Shown: positions 59,222-64,000 of the stretch, piece by piece
Numbering within the stretch: position 1 is the first letter of the stretch
Layout of the letters: each line of letters begins with the position of its first letter
Origin: an uncultured Pelagibacteraceae bacterium
GTDB lineage: Bacteria; Pseudomonadota; Alphaproteobacteria; Pelagibacterales; Pelagibacteraceae
Length of the DNA: 64,000 bases
Direction: 5' to 3'
Assembly (NCBI GenBank): GCA_902552345.1
Contig: CACDGO010000001.1
Location: forward strand, 1-64,000
Made by a program: the position numbers and the translations under genes
Notes under the pieces: model-generated
Told to the model about the DNA's origin: nothing
What the model saw: only the letters and a program-made list of their open reading frames with translations
Databases searched by the model: none

Positions 59222-60454
59222 ATGCTCAATTTTCAATATAAAGGAATTTCACAAGGAAAATATGTTGAGGGTGAAATAGAGGCCTTAAACAATTCTGAGG
59301 CCGCATACAAATTAAAAGAGCAAAAAGTTATTATAACTAAGCTCATCGAAGCAAAAAAGAAGAAAGTAGAAAAGGAAAAGAAAAAATCAGCTGGCTTCAG
59401 TTTTGGCAAAGGGGTCAAGGCTAGAGATATATTAATATTTGCTAAACAATTTTCAACAATGTTACGTTCTGGTTTGCCTGTTTTAAACGCATTAAATTTG
59501 CTCATTGATCAAACCTCTTCACCTAACATGAAAGCAATAATTGAAAAAATTAAAAAGGACTTAGAAGCTGGTAATGCTTTATCTAAATGTTTTGAAAATC
59601 ACCCAAAAACTTTTGATACAGTTACTGTAAACTTAATCAAAGCGGGTGAAGCAAGTGGAAAACTTGATGTATTCTTAGAGAGAATTGTAATGTCTCTTGA
59701 AAAAAGAGAAAAGATTAAATCCCAAATTAAGAGTGCTTTGTTTTATCCAGGAGTTCTTTTAACTGTTGCAGTAACAGTTACAATTTTTATGTTAATTAAA
59801 GTAGTTCCCATTTTTACAGAAATGTATGAAGGGATGGGTGTAGAGATACCAGGTGCAACAGCAGTAATTATGAGTGCAAGTGCTTTTTTGAGTGGCTCAG
59901 GTGGATTTTTAAGTTTAATATTTTTTATAGCTTTTGTAATTGGTTTTAATATCGCTGTAAAAAAAAATTATGGATTTAGAAAAGCTTGGCACAATTTTAT
60001 TTTTAAAATCCCTTTATTTGGTGATCTGATAAAAAAATCTTTATTAGCTAGAATTTCATTAGTTATGGGAAACTTAAATCAGGCTGGCGTTGATATACTT
60101 GAGAGTTTAGATATTGCAAAATCTGTGAGCACTAACACTGTAGTGACTGAATCATTGGAAAATATAAAAAAAGGAGTTTTCTCTGGAGAAACTCTTACTG
60201 CTTTATTCGCAAAAGAAAAGATTTTCCCTCCAACTTTTAGTCAATTAATTTCAGTTGGTGAGCAAACAGGTAGTTTGGACTCAATGTTTGCTTCAGTTGC
60301 AAAATATTATGAAGAGGAGTTTGATACTGCTGTAAGTAATTTATCTAGTCTAATTGAGCCCATAATGATCGCTTTTATGGGCCTTTTAATCGGTGGGTTA
60401 ATGCTTGCTTTATACTCTCCAATATTCAATGTAGGCGCAATAATGGGTCAATAA
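59222..60454 (+). CDS. pilC: Type IV pilus inner-membrane platform protein PilC
   Basis: PilC (GspF family) couples the ATPases to pilin in the inner membrane. The 410-aa protein has two homologous halves, each with FAKQFSTMLRSGLPVLNALNLL-like and LGRISLVMGNLNQAGVDILESL-like segments (seen as LARISLVMG here), EAGNALSKCF, ASGKLDVFLERI and the end SLIEPIMIAFMGLLIGGLMLALYSPIF, with three to four membrane helices. It is the last machinery gene before the pilins. Confidence 0.95.
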   Translation: MLNFQYKGISQGKYVEGEIEALNNSEAAYKLKEQKVIITKLIEAKKKKVEKEKKKSAGFSFGKGVKARDILIFAKQFSTMLRSGLPVLNALNLLIDQTSSPNMKAIIEKIKKDLEAGNALSKCFENHPKTFDTVTVNLIKAGEASGKLDVFLERIVMSLEKREKIKSQIKSALFYPGVLLTVAVTVTIFMLIKVVPIFTEMYEGMGVEIPGATAVIMSASAFLSGSGGFLSLIFFIAFVIGFNIAVKKNYGFRKAWHNFIFKIPLFGDLIKKSLLARISLVMGNLNQAGVDILESLDIAKSVSTNTVVTESLENIKKGVFSGETLTALFAKEKIFPPTFSQLISVGEQTGSLDSMFASVAKYYEEEFDTAVSNLSSLIEPIMIAFMGLLIGGLMLALYSPIFNVGAIMGQ

Positions 60455-60481
60455 TTGTCAAAACTAATGAGCATTAAAGAG

Positions 60482-60511
60482 TTGACAGTTTCTTTAATTA
60501 TTTAATATAAT
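60482..60511 (+). promoter_or_regulatory. Major pilin promoter
   Basis: Consensus TTGACA (60482-60487) and TATAAT (60506-60511) with an 18-base spacer. The -10 box ends only 6 bases before the pilin ATG at 60518, so the transcript would begin at or very near the start codon. There is no Shine-Dalgarno-like sequence in the gap. Confidence 0.7.
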
Positions 60512-60517
60512 CCAAAT

Positions 60518-60979
60518 ATGAACAAAGGTTTCACTTTAATCGAACTATTAGTTGTTGTTGCAATTATCGGTATTCTAGCCGCGGTTGGAGTAACAGCATA
60601 TTCAGGTTACACTCAGTCAGCGAATTTAAATGCTACTAAATCAATGGCATCTAATGCAGTAAAAATAATTTCAGCAGAGTCAAAACAGTGTGAATTAGAC
60701 AAAAATAATCACGTACCATTTGGAATTGCTAATAAAACATGTGCCAATCTTACTGTTGCGGATATAGTAGCTGAGCTTAATAAAACTAACAGAAATCCTC
60801 ATGGCACAGGTCCTTTTGTTTCAACGGCTCCAACACAAGGACAAATTCAAATTTCAAAAACTTCAGTAAACGCATGTGCAGCAAAGAAAAGTGACTCAGA
60901 GTGTCCAGCAGCAAACGTAAAAACTAGTGATGCTGAAAATATAACAACCACTATTGATACCACTGGTTTCTCACTTTAA
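60518..60979 (+). CDS. pilA: Type IV pilin (probable major pilin)
   Basis: 153-aa prepilin with the short leader MNKG, cleavage motif G/FTLIELLVVV, the conserved Glu at +5, and the helix ending GVTAYSGYTQSA. The globular part has four Cys, allowing disulphide loops (Cys near 55-70 and CAAKKSDSEC). It lies 63 bases after pilC and has its own near-consensus promoter, the strongest in the island, which makes it the best candidate for the major subunit. The ATG is fixed by the leader. Confidence 0.88.
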   Translation: MNKGFTLIELLVVVAIIGILAAVGVTAYSGYTQSANLNATKSMASNAVKIISAESKQCELDKNNHVPFGIANKTCANLTVADIVAELNKTNRNPHGTGPFVSTAPTQGQIQISKTSVNACAAKKSDSECPAANVKTSDAENITTTIDTTGFSL

Positions 60980-61373
60980 TTCTAATAAAGCATTCACTTT
61001 AATCGAACTTTTAGTAGTAGTTGCACTAATTGGTATTTTATCTGCAGTGGGTATCGTTTCCTACAGTGGCTACACAACAGGAGCTAAACAAAAAAATGCT
61101 GAGCTATCTTTGAATACTATTAATTTAGGTCTTCAAGAGTATAAATCTAGTTTTGGATCTTATTACACGGGCGCCTCTACTTGTAATACTGGCTCCAGCG
61201 CAAATATAGTTTCAAATGTAATGGATGGTCAAGATAGTTTAACAGAACAAGATTTTCAATTTTGTATAAGTGTTAGTGGATCAAATTATACCATAAAAGC
61301 AAAAAATCCAGATACTGGATGCGAGATTTCTCTTAATCAAACTTTAAAAGCAACAAGAAATAATAATTGTTAA
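60954..61373 (+). CDS. Type IV pilin-like protein with non-ATG start
   Basis: 139-aa prepilin-like protein with A/FTLIELLVVVALIGIL, SYSGYTTGA and three Cys-containing loops (STCNTG, QFCIS, GCEI). It overlaps the previous pilin by 26 bases in another frame. There is no ATG or GTG before the cleavage site; the only in-frame start is TTG at 60954, giving the leader MIPLVSHFNSNKA. Translation may depend on coupling to the upstream pilin. The shape resembles PilE/PilA-like minor subunits. Confidence 0.8.
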   Translation: MIPLVSHFNSNKAFTLIELLVVVALIGILSAVGIVSYSGYTTGAKQKNAELSLNTINLGLQEYKSSFGSYYTGASTCNTGSSANIVSNVMDGQDSLTEQDFQFCISVSGSNYTIKAKNPDTGCEISLNQTLKATRNNNC

Positions 61374-61402
61374 TTTAAGAAAATTTTTAGTAAAATCATT
61401 AA

Positions 61403-61957
61403 ATGAAATGGGACAGAGGCTTCACTTTAATTGAGCTTTTAGTAGTGGTTGCGATTATTGGTATTTTAGCTGCAGTAGGAGTTACTGCTTACAATGGCTA
61501 TACAAAATCAGCAAGATTAAATGCTGCCAAATCAAATTTAAAAACAATTTCTAGATGGCTTCAAGCAACGTCTACAAAAGTTTGCCAAGCTAATGAAGGA
61601 GCTTATGCTAATGGAATGTTTCTGGAAGCTGGAAGCGACCCAACTTTTGTTAAATGTACAGATGATGGAACCGGTCTAGCGTACGCTGCTAGTCAATATT
61701 TCTTCAAAAATCCAATTTTTAAAAATCCCTATACAAAAGAAAATGCAATTCCCACTAAGGCAGTTTCTTCATCTTTCCATATTACTCGTGGTGGATTGGA
61801 GAGTTTAAGTTCAAACTACGTCCAAAAAGGAGAAATAATGTTTTTTAACTTAGGTGGTGAAGATATGTCGGTTGTTTTTTCAAATATTGGTGATGGTAAA
61901 ATAAATGGTTCAGATGTAAAAGATTGGGTGATTATCGCTGCACCGTCAAATTATTAA
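61403..61957 (+). CDS. Type IV pilin-like protein
   Basis: 184-aa prepilin with leader MKWDRG and G/FTLIELLVVV, followed by TAYNGYTKSARLNAAKSNLK. Over the first 40 mature residues it is nearly identical to the probable major pilin at 60518, although the DNA differs at many synonymous sites. The globular part has two Cys and a FKNPYTKENA motif shared with other pilins here. A 29-base gap separates it from the previous pilin. Confidence 0.87.
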   Translation: MKWDRGFTLIELLVVVAIIGILAAVGVTAYNGYTKSARLNAAKSNLKTISRWLQATSTKVCQANEGAYANGMFLEAGSDPTFVKCTDDGTGLAYAASQYFFKNPIFKNPYTKENAIPTKAVSSSFHITRGGLESLSSNYVQKGEIMFFNLGGEDMSVVFSNIGDGKINGSDVKDWVIIAAPSNY

Positions 61958-61960
61958 ATT

Positions 61961-62656
61961 ATGAAAAAATTCTTAATTTTTATATTCTCTTTAAGCATTA
62001 TCTCTGTAATCTTTGTAGTTTTTTTTAGTGATACTTTAATTAAAAAAACTTTTGAAAGTATTTTATCTAGTAATTTAAATAGAGAAGTTAAGATAGGTGA
62101 TTTTGATGTAGGTTATTTAAGTGGAGAAGTTAATTTAAAAAAAATTGAGATTAAAAACAAAGATTTTCCAGGTAAACTTCTAGTGGTTGAACAAGCTTTT
62201 GCTAAGCTTGATGCTTTATCCTTTTATGAGGATATAATAGTAATTGATAATATTGTTTTAGATGGCATAAGCGTCAATTATTTCTTTGATATAACTAATA
62301 GAGCAAGAAGTAACTTTACTTCATTAAAAAGAACTCTTGAAAGTAAAACCAGATCACCTAGAAAACCAGATGATAAAAAGTTCTTGGTAAAACAACTAGA
62401 TATTAAAGATATAAATGTTTCGGCATCTTCCGCTGAACTTAATTTAAACCAAACCGTAAAATTAAGTGATTTAAAATTTGAAAATCTAGGGAATTCAAAA
62501 GAAAGTAAAAATTATAAAACAATAGCAAGAGAAACACTTGATAAAGCATATAATGAAATAAAAGATAAATTAGCCTCCGGAGCTATTGATCAAGATGTTA
62601 TAAAAGATAAAATTAAAGACAAATTACAAAATAAATTTAAAAAGCTCTTAAAATGA
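61961..62656 (+). CDS. AsmA-like membrane-anchored protein within the pilin operon
   Basis: 231-aa protein with an N-terminal membrane helix (about 4-24) and a region of beta strands resembling the N-terminal repeat of AsmA/DUF748-type proteins (NREVKIGDFDVGYLSGEVNLKKIEI, KLLVVEQAFAKLD, IIVIDNIVLDGI). A Lys/Asp-rich helical tail follows (DKIKDKLQNKFKKLL). The family is involved in envelope lipid transport or assembly. It is short for the family. It lies 3 bases after one pilin and overlaps the next by 4, so it is part of the pilin operon; its role there is unknown. Confidence 0.6.
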   Translation: MKKFLIFIFSLSIISVIFVVFFSDTLIKKTFESILSSNLNREVKIGDFDVGYLSGEVNLKKIEIKNKDFPGKLLVVEQAFAKLDALSFYEDIIVIDNIVLDGISVNYFFDITNRARSNFTSLKRTLESKTRSPRKPDDKKFLVKQLDIKDINVSASSAELNLNQTVKLSDLKFENLGNSKESKNYKTIARETLDKAYNEIKDKLASGAIDQDVIKDKIKDKLQNKFKKLLK

Positions 62657-63153
62657 AAAAAGGGTTTACCTTAATCGAATTACTAGTTACCCTAGCCATT
62701 GTAGGCACTTTAATTGGTGTAGGAATATTTATTTATAATGGGTATGTAAAGTCAGCAAAGGCATCTGCTACAATTACGCAATTTAAAATGGTGGAAAATC
62801 ATATCAAAAATACTTTAGCGCTTTGTTTTACTAAAGGTGGAGGGAGTGTAAAATTAAATGATAGTAGATCCATTGATTGTGATGCAGCCAATAATAAGTC
62901 GAATGTAATATCTATGCTTGATAGTTTTAAAAATTACTATTTGGATCAATCGATTAAAAATCCATATGATAATTCTCATGATGCCATAGTTAGAACAGGT
63001 TCTGGCGGTGATAAAGTCGATGGTCGATTGCGTTTGGATGAGACGGAGTGTCCAGGCGGGTATTCAAAAGGTACCATGATCTCTTTGAGGGCGAAAACAC
63101 ATAAAGAATTAAAACTTTCACTAATTGAGCCAGCAGGGTGGTGTCAGAAATAG
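62653..63153 (+). CDS. Type IV pilin-like protein
   Basis: 166-aa prepilin with leader MKKG, G/FTLIELLVTLAIVG and FIYNGYVKSAKASATITQFK. It contains four Cys, an NPYDNSHDA motif like that of the large pilin at 40265, and a C-terminal EPAGWCQK. The helix is less similar to the probable major pilin than that of the protein at 61403, so it is more likely a minor subunit. Its ATG overlaps the AsmA-like gene's stop. Confidence 0.85.
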   Translation: MKKGFTLIELLVTLAIVGTLIGVGIFIYNGYVKSAKASATITQFKMVENHIKNTLALCFTKGGGSVKLNDSRSIDCDAANNKSNVISMLDSFKNYYLDQSIKNPYDNSHDAIVRTGSGGDKVDGRLRLDETECPGGYSKGTMISLRAKTHKELKLSLIEPAGWCQK

Positions 63154-63160
63154 CGATAAC

Positions 63161-63189
63161 TTGAATAAATTTCTTGAAAATTCTATAAT
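63161..63189 (+). promoter_or_regulatory. Promoter of the right-edge propeller gene
   Basis: TTGAAT (63161-63166), exactly 17 bases, then TATAAT (63184-63189). The leader to the ATG at 63262 would be about 66 bases. The 108-base gap after the last pilin holds nothing else I can identify. Confidence 0.6.
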
Positions 63190-63261
63190 AAATTGTAAAC
63201 AAAGGTGCAGTGACAGCATATGTTAAAAGCAATGTTCACTAAAATAAACCTAAATTAATAA

Positions 63262-64000
63262 ATGATTAAGTTTTTATTAAATTTCATTCTAATTTTTTTT
63301 TATTTTTTAAACGTTCACGCTCAAAACGTTTATCCTGAATATGCTGATAAACTTACATTTCTTCGAGCTGATCAAGGCGTTAATTATCCAGATATTTCTG
63401 ATATAGCATTCAATGCTGATGGAACAAGAATTTTTGTTGGTCATCACCTAACACATAATACTACGCACATATTTCAGTATGATCTGGGAACTGCCTGGGA
63501 TATATCTACATTAGATATATCAAGTTTAGTCACAGCAAATCTTAAAGAAGATAATCATGCTGAAGTGAATCCTGTAAATAATACTAAATTAACTATAGAT
63601 TTTAATGATGATGGAACAAAAATATTTATTCTAGGAAGTTTTGCTGCAACGACGCATATTTATAATTTGACTACTGCTTACGATATCTCAAGTATCGGAG
63701 AAGCAACATATGTTGCTGACGATGGAATTGATTGGAGAAATTATTTAGTTCCTGGGGAAGCCGCAACACATCAAAATGATATAGAATTAAGCCACGATGG
63801 GACTAGAATGTTTTTACTTGATGGAGATGCAACTCCTAAAGTTGTTGAGTATCAATTAAGCACTCCTTTTGACCAAAGCACCGCATCATATAACGGTAAG
63901 TTAGATATTACAGATGCACTTACTTACCGAGCAATGACAGTTGAATTTGATGATGATGGAACAAGAATGTACGTCGGAGAAGCGAGTAACACATCACAAT
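63262..64000 (+). CDS. Secreted beta-propeller protein (3' end outside window)
   Basis: Open frame running off the right edge; 246 codons are visible. A signal peptide (1-20, ending NVHAQN) is followed by four propeller-like repeats: FNADGTRIFVGH, FNDDGTKIFILG, LSHDGTRMFLLD and FDDDGTRMYVGE. Each is followed by a YDLGTAWDIST-like strand. The repeat type is the same as in the autotransporter at 37998, so this is probably a paralogue that may also end in an outer-membrane barrel outside the window. It has its own promoter and follows the pilin cluster. Confidence 0.75.
   Translation, partial: MIKFLLNFILIFFYFLNVHAQNVYPEYADKLTFLRADQGVNYPDISDIAFNADGTRIFVGHHLTHNTTHIFQYDLGTAWDISTLDISSLVTANLKEDNHAEVNPVNNTKLTIDFNDDGTKIFILGSFAATTHIYNLTTAYDISSIGEATYVADDGIDWRNYLVPGEAATHQNDIELSHDGTRMFLLDGDATPKVVEYQLSTPFDQSTASYNGKLDITDALTYRAMTVEFDDDGTRMYVGEASNTSQ

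Overview
This window is a contiguous stretch of a low-GC (roughly 30%), densely packed alphaproteobacterial chromosome. Gene order points to the streamlined marine SAR11/Pelagibacterales type. The signs are infB-rbfA-rpsO-pnp, irr facing fabA-fabB-fabI, dut-coaBC-ubiB-ubiE facing mutM-rpsT-dnaA-dnaN-gyrB, the RegB/RegA and ChvI/ChvG pairs, and median spacers of only a few bases. Subclade cannot be assigned by eye. I see no tRNA, rRNA, CRISPR, insertion sequence or prophage.

Layout. 1-4.4 kb: translation/RNA decay block (infB, cut at the left edge, rbfA, rpsO, pnp). 4.4-7.4 kb: unsaturated fatty acid synthesis (fabI, fabB, fabA on minus) facing the iron regulator irr. 7.4-10.5 kb: katG with a 2-oxoglutarate oxygenase-like gene and a DUF2061 membrane protein; Irr-box-like palindromes lie in front of irr/fabA and katG. 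10.5-15.6 kb (minus): SH3 protein, MoeB/ThiF-like enzyme, dut, coaBC, ubiB, ubiE. 15.6-23 kb (plus): mutM, rpsT, dnaA, dnaN, a short gyrB, regB. 23-27.2 kb (minus): a four-gene polyamine operon (ornithine decarboxylase, deoxyhypusine-synthase-like enzyme, N-carbamoylputrescine amidase, agmatine deiminase). 27.3-37.9 kb: regA, bioY, an orphan ABC ATPase, polA, chvI, chvG, ahcY, tsaE, amgK-like, murU-like.

38-64 kb is an adhesion and type IV pilus island. It starts with a beta-propeller autotransporter, a large pilin-like protein, the prepilin peptidase and a C-type-lectin autotransporter. The pilus machinery then lies in two divergent operons. Leftward: pilT, fimT-, pilV-, pilW-, pilX-like minor pilins, an unknown secreted protein and a PilY1-like tip protein. 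Rightward: a PilM-PilN fusion, pilO, pilP, secretin, pilB, pilC, followed by four pilin-like genes and an AsmA-like gene. The window ends inside another secreted propeller protein.

The most striking signals are in the pilus island. (1) The 390-bp gap between the two pilus operons carries nine copies of the 8-mer TAACACAA (13-mer consensus TATTCTAACACAA). They are spaced near multiples of a helical turn and sit on both divergent promoters. (2) The first rightward gene is a PilM-PilN fusion whose N-terminus carries a small domain that looks like the arm-DNA-binding domain of tyrosine recombinases, which suggests (inference) that the pilus platform protein could bind those sites. (3) The PilY1-like protein has an NHL-type propeller inserted directly after the MIDAS loop of its von Willebrand A domain.
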